Notes under the pieces: model-generated
Seen by the model: only the letters and a program-made list of their open reading frames with translations
Told to the model about the DNA's origin: nothing
The model's database searches: none
Source of the DNA: an uncultured Bacteroidia bacterium
Lineage (GTDB): Bacteria > Bacteroidota > Bacteroidia > Bacteroidales > UBA932
Length of the DNA stretch: 64,000 nt
Assembly (NCBI GenBank): GCA_902779765.1
Contig: CACZCQ010000008.1
Location: 1 to 64,000 of the forward strand
Direction: 5' to 3'
Part shown: piece by piece, positions 1-8,570 of the stretch
How positions within the stretch are numbered: the first letter of the stretch is position 1
How the letters are laid out: each line of letters opens with the position of its first letter
Position numbers and translations under genes: made by a program

Positions 1-2
1 AT

Positions 3-644
3 GAGAATGCCGTCCGGAAACTGCGAACGGAACTCGCCGCGGCAAACCAGCGCGCCGAAAACGCCGACCTTGCGACTGCCCAGGAAAAGGAAAAGACCAA
101 TCGGGAATGGCGCCGGGCCGAGCAAGAGCGCAACAGGGCCGACAACGCCGAAGACCAGGTCCGCGAGATTCTCTCTGTTCCCGAGATAAAGCAGTTTTGG
201 GAGATGATTCTTCGTCAGAAGGCCTTCTTGGAGGAGATGAACCAAAGGATTGCCAAGGCGGTGAAAGCCCTTTACAACTTCGCCCTGAATCGTGACCTGA
301 TCTTCTCCAAAGAGGCAGAGGTTAGTATCGGCAATGGTATTATCGCAGAGGCGATTTTGAAAGGCTTGGATCCGACAGATGAAGGCCAGCGGAAGAAGGC
401 GGCGAAAAGCCTGCTTGGCAAGGTTAACTGGAAAGGAACGTATCAATCCAGTTGTGATCTGGCCGAGACCCGTACCGAACAGTTCTGTGAAGAGATAACC
501 GTTCCGAAGGAGATTGTGGCAACTCTTCTGCTCGCTGCCGGTGGAAAAGGTGGTGTCAGCGTCGGGGGTGGCGGAGGCGGCTCCAACGATGACCTCAGCA
601 ACTGGGATGGAACGAAGAAGAAAGATAGAGGGAGAAGACGGTAA
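3..644 (+). CDS. C-terminal part of a probable mobilization protein (MobV/Pre-like relaxase), 5' truncated by window edge
   Basis: The reading frame is open from base 3 and continues through the ATG at 204 without a stop, so the true start lies upstream of the window. The first 60 or so visible residues are a charged, Ala/Glu/Arg-rich coiled coil, followed by a helical segment and a glycine-rich run before a basic KKKDRGRRR tail. This arrangement (coiled-coil tail after a missing catalytic domain) is what Bacteroidales plasmid-recombination/mobilization relaxases of the MobV type look like at their C-termini. The relaxase domain itself is not in the window, so the family call is inference. 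The stop codon overlaps the start of a 36-residue membrane peptide (TAATG). A structural coiled-coil protein is an alternative. Confidence 0.5.
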   Translation, partial: ENAVRKLRTELAAANQRAENADLATAQEKEKTNREWRRAEQERNRADNAEDQVREILSVPEIKQFWEMILRQKAFLEEMNQRIAKAVKALYNFALNRDLIFSKEAEVSIGNGIIAEAILKGLDPTDEGQRKKAAKSLLGKVNWKGTYQSSCDLAETRTEQFCEEITVPKEIVATLLLAAGGKGGVSVGGGGGGSNDDLSNWDGTKKKDRGRRR

Positions 645-754
645 TGAGCCTGGCCTCCTTCAAGGCCTGGACATGGACAATCGTAATATTCGAGATTATG
701 TTGCTACAGGTTGGAGTCGTTGCTTTTTACTATGCGAAGAGCAAGTTCACGTAA
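644..754 (+). CDS. 36-residue single-pass membrane peptide coupled to the mobilization gene
   Basis: A short open frame starts at the ATG that shares its A with the upstream TAA stop (TAATG), a layout typical of translational coupling and used at several true gene junctions in this window. The peptide begins MSLASFKAWTW, has one hydrophobic stretch of about 20 residues (TIVIFEIMLLQVGVVAFYYA) and ends in a short basic tail KSKFT, consistent with an inner-membrane helix. I do not recognise a family. Its position just after a mobilization gene suggests an accessory transfer or element-encoded membrane peptide, but chance cannot be excluded for so short a frame. Confidence 0.35.
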   Translation: MSLASFKAWTWTIVIFEIMLLQVGVVAFYYAKSKFT

Positions 755-777
755 GGGCATTAATCTATCAAATACTG

Positions 778-3339
778 TCAATATCCTACTTTCTTACGTA
801 TAGTTCGGTGCGTTGAATTGAGATTCACGAACTTGGTTTCCAGATAGTCACAGCCGTATTTCTCGTTGGAGCAAGCATACGTCGTGTAGGGGTTTCCATT
901 CACGGCGCGGCCCTTCTTGATCACACGGATGCGGCCGCAATGGCACTTCGGGCAAAGTTCCGATTCGGGGATGCCGGCGCCCGGCTTTGTTTCCGGCTCA
1001 AGCGTCTGGACGAATTCCTTCACGAAGGGCGAAGGATTATTGATGTCGTAGAGTACCCAGGTGTGTTTCTTTGCCCGGGTAATGCCTACGTAGAATACGC
1101 GGCGCTCTTCGCTGAAAGCGTAGGCATCCGGCTCGCTGAGGACGTATTTCAGCACGGGGCTGTCGCTGATCTGCGACGGGAAACCTATCGTGCCACCATT
1201 GCAGTTCAGTAGGATGATGTAGTCGCATTCCAGGCCTTTGGACTGGTGGACCGTCATAAAGTTCATCTTGCGGCGGCCATAAGTCACATAGGTGCCATTT
1301 TGACCTTCGTGTACCGCCAGCTCCGTATTCTTGAAGATGTTGACATCGAACCCATATCGGCCAAGCAGCAGGATCTCTTTGTCTGCCGAGATCTGGTCTG
1401 CCAGATATTTCACTGTCTCCACTACACCTTCGCGGCCTTCGGTTGCCAGGAAATCCAACGTGGTCTCGGCATCGTCACGGAATGAATGGACGTTCTTGAC
1501 CGCTTGCTCCGGATTCGCCAGTATGAACTTTGAAGATTCGGCGATTGCGGGTTCTCCGAAGCGGTATGTGGTTTCCATCAGGCATTTCTTGGTATAGCCG
1601 AAATACTTGTCAAATGTCTTGAACAGGGCCATATCGCTGCCGGCGAAGCGGTAGATGGACTGCCAGTCATCTCCGACGCAGAAGAGCTTCGTAAGCGGCT
1701 CCTTCCGCCTCAATGCCTGGAGGAAGCGATAGCGGTCCATAGAGATGTCTTGGAATTCATCGACCAGAATGTAATCGTAGTCCGGACGGTGGCCATTGTT
1801 ACATAGCTCGGTCGCCCGGATGATGGCGTCGGTAAAGTCAATCTCATTATTCTCCTCTTCCATCCTGCGGTAAGCCTCCACGAAAGGTGCCACGATGTCA
1901 TTGACCGTTACGGCGTCTGGGCCTTGGCCTGCCTGCTGCCGTATATTCTCCATCGAGGTGTCACGGGATTTCAGCAAGAAATTGAAGGCGGTAAGCATCG
2001 CCAGAATGTTTTCTTCCTGACGGACCAACTCCCTGGCGACATTCTGCTGGGTGGCTTTGCTGAACACGGTGCCCAGATTCAGCAGCTGCTTGGTGAGGAC
2101 CTGGAATACATCGCCACGGTGGAATCCGGCGCTGGAGGTTTCCAGCAGGATGGTGCCGTTCTGATGGTGGAGGTCTCGCTTCCATGATATTCCCTGCTGG
2201 TACTTGATTTCGTCTTCCGGTGAGAAGAATGAAGGGCAGCGGCCAGCCTCATTGACGGCGAAATGCTCCAGATAGATACGTTTCTGCGTCCCGTCCGGCC
2301 CGTCGATGTAGATGGAGAAATCCGGGCAATACTGCCGGTAATCCGCATCAACCGTGTTCACCTCATATTTCTCCTCATAGCGGAATTTGATGCCGCGGGA
2401 ACCGAGGAAATCGCAGATCTGGCTCTCTTCGTCGGATTTGCAGAAGACCGGGCGACCGTCCATATCCTTGAAGAATGCCTGAATGCCGTGCTTCTGGCGG
2501 TCCAGCATATAGTCCTCCATCGAGGAATACTCAAATTGGTCCCGCATCGTGTAGCGGGAGCGGATGATGTAGTCGGCGATGGCGGCCTTGAATGCCGGAT
2601 TCTCTTCCGAAAGCCTGTGATAGACTTGCACGGAGAAATCCTGTGGCGTTATGGTCGGTTTCTCTCCAGTTGCTTCGCCGATGATGTCCAGAGCCAGTTT
2701 GTGGAAGGTCCGGCATTTCAGTTTCTTCTCGCCCAGACGCTCCGAGAGTGACTCGGCGGCTTTCCGGGTAAAGGTAATGAGTAGAATCTTCTCGGCCAGG
2801 ACGTGCTGTACGTCGATGAGGTAGCGGACCTTCCCGACGGTAGTCATCGTCTTTCCGCTGCCGGCGCTACTTATAACGAGAACGTTATCTTCCAGGGAAA
2901 CAACCGCCTCCCGCTGCTGGGTGTCGAGAGGATAGGCCAAGACGGTATCGAAATACTGGCTGCAGTGGGAAAGCTCGTTCTCGATGAAGTGTTGATTGTT
3001 GGCTTTCTTGTGCGCCCGGGTGTCCGTCATCGCCGTATGGAAACGCTGGAAAGCTTCTTTTTCGGCAGATTCCTCCAGTTCCTTGCTGCCTAGGACGGAC
3101 TCTACCTCCCGGTCCAGGGCATCGTACTTCTCTGCCAGCATCAGGCGCTCGGTCTCTGTGATGTAATGACCGTAATTGAAGTAGGAACTGATTTCGTCAA
3201 ATGCGATTTCAACTGTGGGCTTTAACCGAACAATAGTTTCTAGCCTGTATTTATGCTTTTTTGTTCGTTGGGTTCGAAACGACATCATCACTCCAAAGAT
3301 GATGGCTGCAACAAATAGTATTATTAGAAGGTATAACAC
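778..3339 (-). CDS. UvrD/HelD-like superfamily 1 helicase with N-terminal membrane helix, nuclease-like insert and C-terminal zinc ribbon
   Basis: An 853-residue SF1A helicase. Visible in order: a hydrophobic N-terminal helix (residues 1-20); Q-motif LDTQQREAV and Walker A AGSGKT (159-164); motif Ia LITFTRKAAE; an insert at about 300-370 with CPDF (D340) and IYLEHF (E358) that resembles the PD-(D/E)XK-like insert of some UvrD-type helicases but lacks the usual lysine; Walker B VDEFQD (526-531); motif III GDDWQSIYRF; motif V TVHQSKGLE; motif VI VGITRAKKH; and a C-terminal CPKC...C...C ribbon. It should translocate on single-stranded DNA using ATP. It starts 4 nt after the stop of the upstream DUF2075-type gene, so the two form an operon. 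The pairing suggests phage or plasmid defence by DNA processing (inference). General DNA repair (helicase IV-like) is the alternative. Confidence 0.85.
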   Translation of the reverse strand: MLYLLIILFVAAIIFGVMMSFRTQRTKKHKYRLETIVRLKPTVEIAFDEISSYFNYGHYITETERLMLAEKYDALDREVESVLGSKELEESAEKEAFQRFHTAMTDTRAHKKANNQHFIENELSHCSQYFDTVLAYPLDTQQREAVVSLEDNVLVISSAGSGKTMTTVGKVRYLIDVQHVLAEKILLITFTRKAAESLSERLGEKKLKCRTFHKLALDIIGEATGEKPTITPQDFSVQVYHRLSEENPAFKAAIADYIIRSRYTMRDQFEYSSMEDYMLDRQKHGIQAFFKDMDGRPVFCKSDEESQICDFLGSRGIKFRYEEKYEVNTVDADYRQYCPDFSIYIDGPDGTQKRIYLEHFAVNEAGRCPSFFSPEDEIKYQQGISWKRDLHHQNGTILLETSSAGFHRGDVFQVLTKQLLNLGTVFSKATQQNVARELVRQEENILAMLTAFNFLLKSRDTSMENIRQQAGQGPDAVTVNDIVAPFVEAYRRMEEENNEIDFTDAIIRATELCNNGHRPDYDYILVDEFQDISMDRYRFLQALRRKEPLTKLFCVGDDWQSIYRFAGSDMALFKTFDKYFGYTKKCLMETTYRFGEPAIAESSKFILANPEQAVKNVHSFRDDAETTLDFLATEGREGVVETVKYLADQISADKEILLLGRYGFDVNIFKNTELAVHEGQNGTYVTYGRRKMNFMTVHQSKGLECDYIILLNCNGGTIGFPSQISDSPVLKYVLSEPDAYAFSEERRVFYVGITRAKKHTWVLYDINNPSPFVKEFVQTLEPETKPGAGIPESELCPKCHCGRIRVIKKGRAVNGNPYTTYACSNEKYGCDYLETKFVNLNSTHRTIRKKVGY

Positions 3340-3343
3340 GGCT

Positions 3344-5473
3344 TTATATCACCTTTATCCCTATATTCTTTAGGTATTCGTAAGTCCCATCATAAAACTC
3401 TGGGAGTCGCGTTGCATCTTCAGGGAATCCTTCAGAGTTAAGTCGCGAGTTGCCTTCCGGAACGCAAATGACTATGCCTTGCCGCGCCCGTGTGAGAAGG
3501 ACGCGATAAGCATTCAACATATATTTCCGTTGTTCCTCGTTCTTTTCCGGGTTCCACTTGTTTTTTCCATTGAACTTGTAGTATGCCCACTGATTATTCT
3601 CATAACGCATATCGGCATCCCATAAGACGCAAGCATAATCGAGCTCCAGTCCTTGAACCTGAATCTCTGTAGCCGCTTCTTCAAGATAGTTGGATGACCG
3701 GATATCGGTTTTATCCTCAAGGAACCAATGGACGGCATTCTCGTCTCCTTGAGCAAGGACATTAACAGCTTGTGGCTTGAATCGAGCGGCAACCTTTGTT
3801 ACTAATATGCCCGTCTGCTGCGAGCCTCGCGCCATTCGTCTCAACCAGGCACGTGCCTTATTGATGTCGCGAGTCAACAAGACGGGATAGCCTTTTTGGG
3901 AGACATCTTGATACAACTGATTTGCATCGGGGGAGAAACTAAGGCAAGAATGAACGAAGGCCGAAAGTGTCTCCGCCCGGAAGGAGCGCAAACTAACCGC
4001 AAGATGCAAGGAATCAGAATACACCACGTTAGAATTCTTCTCTAGCAACTGGTTGACCTTGCCTTCTGCGTATTCAACATAAGTTAACTTGCTGGAGATG
4101 TATACCTTCCAATGTGGGTAATGGTTATTGAGGGCGTCTATCCATTCCGAGATACCGGCCTCTCCGGTATTAATTTCCTGTCCACCGCCAACAAGGCAAA
4201 TGATAACCGCCCAGTCTTTTCTCTGATCCAACGACCAAATCAAGAAAGAAGCTTCTGAAACAGGGAAATTGGGAACCTTCAGTTTATTTCCATAAGTTCC
4301 TCCTCGTTTAAGGTAATTAGCGAGTCGTTCGTGTGTCCATGTTCTCTGCGCCTCATCGAAAATAGCGACATGCTCAACCTCGCCGTAACCGGCATGCTCC
4401 ATTTCTACGGCCTTGGAAGGGTCAATCTCAAGCACTCCATTTTCTACAGGATTCTTGATTTTGGCGAGCATGTTATCACGATAGCGGTGGATGATCTGGA
4501 GGAACTCGCTAACCTCACGACGGGAATCGGAGAGGTTCTTCTTTTCGCCTTTCTCTTTGCATTTTTTCTGATTATCCGCCGCGAGGGCTTCAGTTAGAAC
4601 AGCTACGAGGGGGCCATTGCCCGATAGGTAAACGGCGCCGTTCTCTTTATCTTTCTCCCCGTCTTTATAGCTCTGTTTGATGGCTACATCCAGTCCTACT
4701 AACGTTTTCCCCGCCCCTGGCACACCCGTTACAAAACAGATGCTCTTTTCCCTTCGTTCTTTACTCGTACGAATGACTTGAAGAATATAGTCGATGGTTG
4801 CATCTGTAGAGACCTTATCCGCCTCATGGCGCGTGATGTCTTCTACAGAGTGGTTTTCATAAAGAGTCCGAGCTGCTTCAATAATAGTCGGTGTTGGCGC
4901 ATAAGGGCTTATAGTCCACTGCTTTCCCCAAGACTCAGGAGCCCAAGGTTTTCTTGCAACATTCAACGTCTTCTCGATAATATCTTTAAGGGCGGCTTCT
5001 CCGGTTATGGACGGGTTAAGAATATCATCGTCATAGGGAGAGGATCTTACAACCTCCGTAGCCCTGGAATAGTTTGTCGGGACAAGAATTGGAGCAATGG
5101 GCCTATCTGCGCTGTATAAATGGAAGTTCTTCAAGTCGAGAGCATAATCAAGGACCTGCTCCAGATCCTCTTGTAGAGCGTCTTTCTTTCCAACTTTGAA
5201 CTCAACGCAGAAGACGACACCTTGCAGGAGCAAAACAACATCAACTCGTTTGCCTAAACGAGGAATGGCATACTCAAATATGATATAGGCATCCTCGTCC
5301 TTCCATGCGGTCAAGACATCCTGCATAATCCGGATTTCCCCTTCCCATGCTTCGATCGTGGTCGTCAAGTCCATCCCGTGGTTGGCTGACACAAGATCGC
5401 CAAGCACGGAAGATGGGTTGCTTAGAAGGAACTCCGAAAAGGGAGCAAAGTAGAGGCATCTTTCCGTCTTCAT
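3344..5473 (-). CDS. PD-(D/E)XK nuclease-like domain fused to DUF2075 (Schlafen group-3-type) ATPase/helicase
   Basis: A 709-residue protein. The N-terminal 100 residues carry a restriction-like core: GKRVDVVLLL with D78, then VVFCVEFKVGKK with E91-x-K93, the D...ExK pattern of PD-(D/E)XK nucleases. Walker A is GVPGAGKT (250-257), Walker B IFDEAQ (371-376), followed by the motif-III-like LVGGGQEIN and a C-terminal motif-VI-like VLLTRARQG. This order matches the DUF2075 family (now described as the Schlafen group-3 DNA/RNA helicase domain). It is the first gene of a two-gene operon with the UvrD-like helicase and has a -7 element 23 nt upstream. Base composition looks more AT-rich than the helicase partner, hinting at different origins. 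Target and cofactor are unknown; defence is an inference. Confidence 0.8.
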   Translation of the reverse strand: MKTERCLYFAPFSEFLLSNPSSVLGDLVSANHGMDLTTTIEAWEGEIRIMQDVLTAWKDEDAYIIFEYAIPRLGKRVDVVLLLQGVVFCVEFKVGKKDALQEDLEQVLDYALDLKNFHLYSADRPIAPILVPTNYSRATEVVRSSPYDDDILNPSITGEAALKDIIEKTLNVARKPWAPESWGKQWTISPYAPTPTIIEAARTLYENHSVEDITRHEADKVSTDATIDYILQVIRTSKERREKSICFVTGVPGAGKTLVGLDVAIKQSYKDGEKDKENGAVYLSGNGPLVAVLTEALAADNQKKCKEKGEKKNLSDSRREVSEFLQIIHRYRDNMLAKIKNPVENGVLEIDPSKAVEMEHAGYGEVEHVAIFDEAQRTWTHERLANYLKRGGTYGNKLKVPNFPVSEASFLIWSLDQRKDWAVIICLVGGGQEINTGEAGISEWIDALNNHYPHWKVYISSKLTYVEYAEGKVNQLLEKNSNVVYSDSLHLAVSLRSFRAETLSAFVHSCLSFSPDANQLYQDVSQKGYPVLLTRDINKARAWLRRMARGSQQTGILVTKVAARFKPQAVNVLAQGDENAVHWFLEDKTDIRSSNYLEEAATEIQVQGLELDYACVLWDADMRYENNQWAYYKFNGKNKWNPEKNEEQRKYMLNAYRVLLTRARQGIVICVPEGNSRLNSEGFPEDATRLPEFYDGTYEYLKNIGIKVI

Positions 5474-5495
5474 ATAAATGGGGCGTTGGAATACA

Positions 5496-5503
5496 CAAAG
5501 TTA
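5496..5503 (-). promoter_or_regulatory. -7 element (TAACTTTG) of the nuclease-helicase operon
   Basis: The minus strand reads TAACTTTG, a perfect match to the Bacteroidetes -7 consensus TAnnTTTG, 23 nt before the ATG at 5473. No good TTG lies at the expected distance upstream. Confidence 0.5.
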
Positions 5504-5686
5504 GGAATATATTTCTGATAAGGCGATTATTCCTATCGAAAAGCAAATGACAAGTCTCGCTTTATTTGGATAGTATTCTTTGGGTTGTATTATTTGTGCG
5601 TGGAAACGTACAAGTGATTTGCAGACACAAAGAAGAATCGCTATTTTCGCAAGTGATAGAAGAAACGAGAAAACTAAAGTTGGACC

Positions 5687-5881
5687 ATGAATAGAGTCTA
5701 CGTATTACAGGCAACCAAACTGCCGTCCGAAATCGGTTATCTAGAAATAATAGAGATGAACGAGGAACAAATACAAAAGCTTCCCCACGATTTATTCTCT
5801 CCTTCTGAATTCGAGAACGAATGGAACGCGGATATCAAAGGGTTGTTTTTTAGTACCGAGCAGTTTGTCCGCTTCTTTTAG
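5687..5881 (+). CDS. Small acidic protein of unknown function
   Basis: A 64-residue frame, divergent from the nuclease-helicase operon and followed after 10 nt by a textbook terminator, which argues that it is a real gene. It is acidic (EIIEMNEEQIQKL, SPSEFENEWNADIKG), has no signal peptide or membrane helix, and ends in STEQFVRFF. I recognise no family. Being between a defence-like operon and a tRNA, it could be a small regulator, an inhibitor or an unrelated accessory gene; nothing in the sequence decides this. Confidence 0.55.
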   Translation: MNRVYVLQATKLPSEIGYLEIIEMNEEQIQKLPHDLFSPSEFENEWNADIKGLFFSTEQFVRFF

Positions 5882-5891
5882 TCCTTCTCCG

Positions 5892-5921
5892 AAAGGTGCC
5901 GACCTGCGAGCACCTTTTTTT
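5892..5921 (+). terminator. Intrinsic terminator after the small acidic gene
   Basis: An 8-bp perfect stem (AAAGGTGC / GCACCTTT) with a 10-nt loop, followed by a T run, placed just 3' of the 64-residue gene. Confidence 0.85.
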
Positions 5922-5968
5922 AGTTCAAATTATCGATTTTTGGGACATTTTTTGGGCCACTATTTACG

Positions 5969-6004
5969 AAAAATCCCTCACAGAATGCTCTGTAAGGGAT
6001 TTTT
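5969..6004 (-). terminator. Intrinsic terminator of tRNA-Ser
   Basis: A 10-bp perfect stem (AAAAATCCCT / AGGGATTTTT) with an additional inner ACAG/CTGT pairing begins one base past the 3' end of the tRNA; on the minus strand the stem runs into a T tract. Confidence 0.8.
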
Positions 6005-6005
6005 G

Positions 6006-6093
6006 CGGAGAGGACGAGATTCGAACTCGTGGTACGCTTGAGACGTACGTCGGTTTAGCAAACCGGTGGTTTCAGCCACTCACCCACCTCTCC
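6006..6093 (-). tRNA. tRNA-Ser (anticodon GCT)
   Basis: The minus strand folds as a class II tRNA of 88 nt: acceptor stem GGAGAGG/CCTCTCC, D-arm starting TGGGTGAGTGGC, anticodon stem-loop GGTTTGCTAAACC with anticodon GCT, a long variable arm (GACGTACGTCTCAAGCGTAC), T-loop GTTCGAATC, and discriminator base G as expected for serine. CCA is not encoded. A promoter lies 52-80 nt upstream and a terminator follows directly. tRNA genes are common integration sites, and accessory genes lie on its 3' side here. Confidence 0.95.
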
Positions 6094-6144
6094 AGTAGGT
6101 CTGTGCCGAATGGTTTTGTCAAACCCTTCATTCAGTCCGGACTG

Positions 6145-6173
6145 CAAAGATACAAAAATATCTAATATTCCAA
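6145..6173 (-). promoter_or_regulatory. Promoter of tRNA-Ser
   Basis: The minus strand carries TTG (6173-6171), an 18-nt spacer, then TATCTTTG (6152-6145), matching the Bacteroidetes -33/-7 pattern; the tRNA 5' end lies 51 nt downstream. Confidence 0.65.
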
Positions 6174-6192
6174 AAAACCGGGAAGTATTCCT

Positions 6193-7317
6193 TTACTCCG
6201 TGCCGACAAGGTACTTGCTGCCGGGGAGGAAGGAGAGCAGCCAGGTGGTCAGGGCACTGCAGGCGAAGCTGAGCAGGGCGATGGCGGGGATGGCGAGGGC
6301 GACCGGGATAATGGGACTGGCGGGGTCGCCGGCGACGATCCATCCTGCGATGGGGGCGAGGAAGAACATGTGCATCAGGTACATCCCATATGTCAGGCGG
6401 GCCAGTTTGGAGATAGCCGGGTGGTTCGACTGGCTCACCGACCGTTCTTTTATGCACGTGAACATCAGGAAGGCGCCGAAGGTGGAGAGGAGGACGTTGG
6501 GGGTGCAGAACTCCCAGGACCATTCGAGCAACGGGGTCTCGATTACCTGGCCGGGAACGCCCTTCCACCAGAATGACCAGCCGGTGAAGATGGACCCGAC
6601 CAGGAAGCAGGCGGCTCCGACGATGAGTCTCTTGCGGCGGTTCCAGTCAAGATGGACGCGGATGTAATGGGCCAGGACAAGGTAGCCGAGATAGCCCGAG
6701 CAGTACCAGAATGCAGAGAAATTGTTCCAGAAACATTCACCCCAGAGATCCGGGGTGATGAAACGGCGAATCCAGGGAATCAGGGTGGTGAAGGCGAAGA
6801 AGCCCAGGAATATCCTTTCGTCCTTTGCCGAGGCCCTTTCAAGCCAGGGCGACACGACCGGAATGATTATGTAAAGGCTTATCAGCGGGTACATGAACCA
6901 GAGGTGGCCTGCCATCGAGGGGAAATTGAAAGGCAGGAGCTTCAGGTCGGCCAGGCTCTGCTCCCAGGTCATCCCTCCCCAGAGAAGAGGCAGGAAGGTG
7001 TAGAGCAGGAGGAAGGATATGAACGGAGGTAGTATCCTTCCGAAGCGCCTCTTGTAGAAGCCGGACATCGTCTGACCCGGCTTCAGGGGTACGAGCAGGA
7101 AGGAGGAGATGATGATGAACAGCGGCACGGCCGTCCTGCTCAGGAAGCCATCGTAAAATGCGACCCAGAAACGGTTGGCCTCGTTGGCCAGCAACGACAT
7201 ATTCCCGGCCAGGCCGGAGGAGTCTGCTCCGTAGAAATTCTCGCTGGAATGGACCAGCATCACCATAAGACAGGCCGCCACCCGGAGCCAGTCTATGAAA
7301 GCGATCCTTTTAGTCAT
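6193..7317 (-). CDS. Integral membrane acyltransferase (acyltransferase family 3)
   Basis: A 374-residue multi-pass membrane protein beginning RIAFIDWLRVAACLMVMLVH, the signature first helix of the acyltransferase 3 family (OatA/WecH/NodX relatives), with about ten hydrophobic segments. These enzymes move acyl groups (usually acetyl) across the membrane onto surface glycans; the acceptor here is unknown. Its ATG overlaps the upstream lipoprotein stop by one base (TGATG), so the two are co-translated. The downstream neighbour is the tRNA promoter, so it ends the transcription unit. A 24-bp segment inside it (6421-6444) matches a dispersed repeat also found in the dehydrogenase gene near 36 kb. 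Confidence 0.85.
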   Translation of the reverse strand: MTKRIAFIDWLRVAACLMVMLVHSSENFYGADSSGLAGNMSLLANEANRFWVAFYDGFLSRTAVPLFIIISSFLLVPLKPGQTMSGFYKRRFGRILPPFISFLLLYTFLPLLWGGMTWEQSLADLKLLPFNFPSMAGHLWFMYPLISLYIIIPVVSPWLERASAKDERIFLGFFAFTTLIPWIRRFITPDLWGECFWNNFSAFWYCSGYLGYLVLAHYIRVHLDWNRRKRLIVGAACFLVGSIFTGWSFWWKGVPGQVIETPLLEWSWEFCTPNVLLSTFGAFLMFTCIKERSVSQSNHPAISKLARLTYGMYLMHMFFLAPIAGWIVAGDPASPIIPVALAIPAIALLSFACSALTTWLLSFLPGSKYLVGTE

Positions 7318-8522
7318 CAGAACTTGGAAATGATCTCATCCAGGTCGGCCCCGAAAACCGTCTTCACGATTCCGGCGAGGTCTTCGCGTGAGCCTTCAAG
7401 ATGGATGGTGTACTGGGTATGGGTAAGGCTGGCGCCGGGGGCCAGTGCCGCTCCGGGTGAAGAGGTTTCGATCTCGTAGAACGGTCCCATCACCACTCCG
7501 GTCTCGGTGGGACCGTCGTTGTAGGAGTTGATCACGTCCCCGCTGAAGGGATCCTCCTGCGGGCCCCACTGGCCGTTGACATAGTCATTGTCCCCCTCCG
7601 GGACTGTGTACTTCAGGATATTCAGTACTCCGGCCTTTGAGTCATAGCTGCCGCAGATGTCCTTGGCACTTCCTGCCGGAAGGCCGATCTTGGCCCTGTA
7701 TTCCCCGTCGATCTTGAAATATATCATCCCGTCCTTGACCGAGAGCCTGTCGGAAGGAACCTTCCCGAAATACTCGTCATTGACCACGCGGCCTTCGAAG
7801 TCCTTGTTGTAAGGAATGAACACCGTGGTGGTCGGCGTGGGCGGGTACATCCCGAGAAGCCAGACCGAGGGCATTCCGGTCTCCTTGGTCCAGGCCGACG
7901 TGCCTTTATTCACAAGGGTATTCGCGGTGCAATATGCCACGGAACGTACACCCTCGGGAACGGCCACTCCTAGCAGGTCTCCGATCGCAGCGGCATCCAG
8001 GAGCCTGACCGCCCGGCGGACTCCGATCGAGAACTCGTTTCCGGAGGCATTCCGCAATGTCTGCTCCTTGGTGAATATGGCTTCGGTTTCGGAAGAGGAT
8101 TCCACTTCGAAGGGTTCGGAGTCGATGAAGGCAGGGACATTCCAGTTGGCATAGACCTGCTCCTCCCCCGGCTTGAAATACCAGGAGAAAGGTCCTCCCT
8201 CGGGGCCGATCCAGAAGCGTTCCTCGCCTCCGAATGGATTGAACTGGGGATTGACCATCCCTTCTTCGATGGCCTTGTAATTGATCCAGCCGAAGCTCGG
8301 TCCCTTCTCCCCTCCAGTAGTGGAGGTCATCACCCGTCCCTGGAAGGCAGGGACAACCAGCACCTTCGCCTGTCCGTCCGGACTCCTCAGTTCGAGGGCC
8401 CGGATACCCTTCGAGGCAAAGAAGTCTCGATCATAACCGTATGTTCCCATATCAAAACCTTTGTTGCAGGCGGCGCTTCCCACAAGGAGCGCGGCAAGCA
8501 TGATAATTGCAGTTTTCCTCAT
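7317..8522 (-). CDS. Lipoprotein, probable DUF6786 family
   Basis: A 401-residue protein with a clear lipobox (LVGSAAC, Cys at about residue 19), so exported and lipid-anchored. The mature part begins with DMGTYGYDRDFF and contains NPFGGEERFWIGPEGG and WNVPAFIDSEPFEV, patterns I associate with the Bacteroidetes DUF6786 family, which is predominantly beta-sheet and often found near carbohydrate genes. No catalytic motif is recognisable. It is translated upstream of, and coupled to, a membrane acyltransferase, suggesting a role in surface-glycan handling (inference). The family name is from memory and needs a profile search. Confidence 0.7.
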   Translation of the reverse strand: MRKTAIIMLAALLVGSAACNKGFDMGTYGYDRDFFASKGIRALELRSPDGQAKVLVVPAFQGRVMTSTTGGEKGPSFGWINYKAIEEGMVNPQFNPFGGEERFWIGPEGGPFSWYFKPGEEQVYANWNVPAFIDSEPFEVESSSETEAIFTKEQTLRNASGNEFSIGVRRAVRLLDAAAIGDLLGVAVPEGVRSVAYCTANTLVNKGTSAWTKETGMPSVWLLGMYPPTPTTTVFIPYNKDFEGRVVNDEYFGKVPSDRLSVKDGMIYFKIDGEYRAKIGLPAGSAKDICGSYDSKAGVLNILKYTVPEGDNDYVNGQWGPQEDPFSGDVINSYNDGPTETGVVMGPFYEIETSSPGAALAPGASLTHTQYTIHLEGSREDLAGIVKTVFGADLDEIISKF

Positions 8523-8570
8523 TGCAGTTCAATTTACGAATAAATGTTCCATTTGCAAAAACTGATAACC

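Noticed and set aside
6006..6030. tRNA 3' end as one half of an attachment-site pair
   Set aside because: I saw no second copy of this sequence anywhere in the window, so no attachment-site pair can be called.
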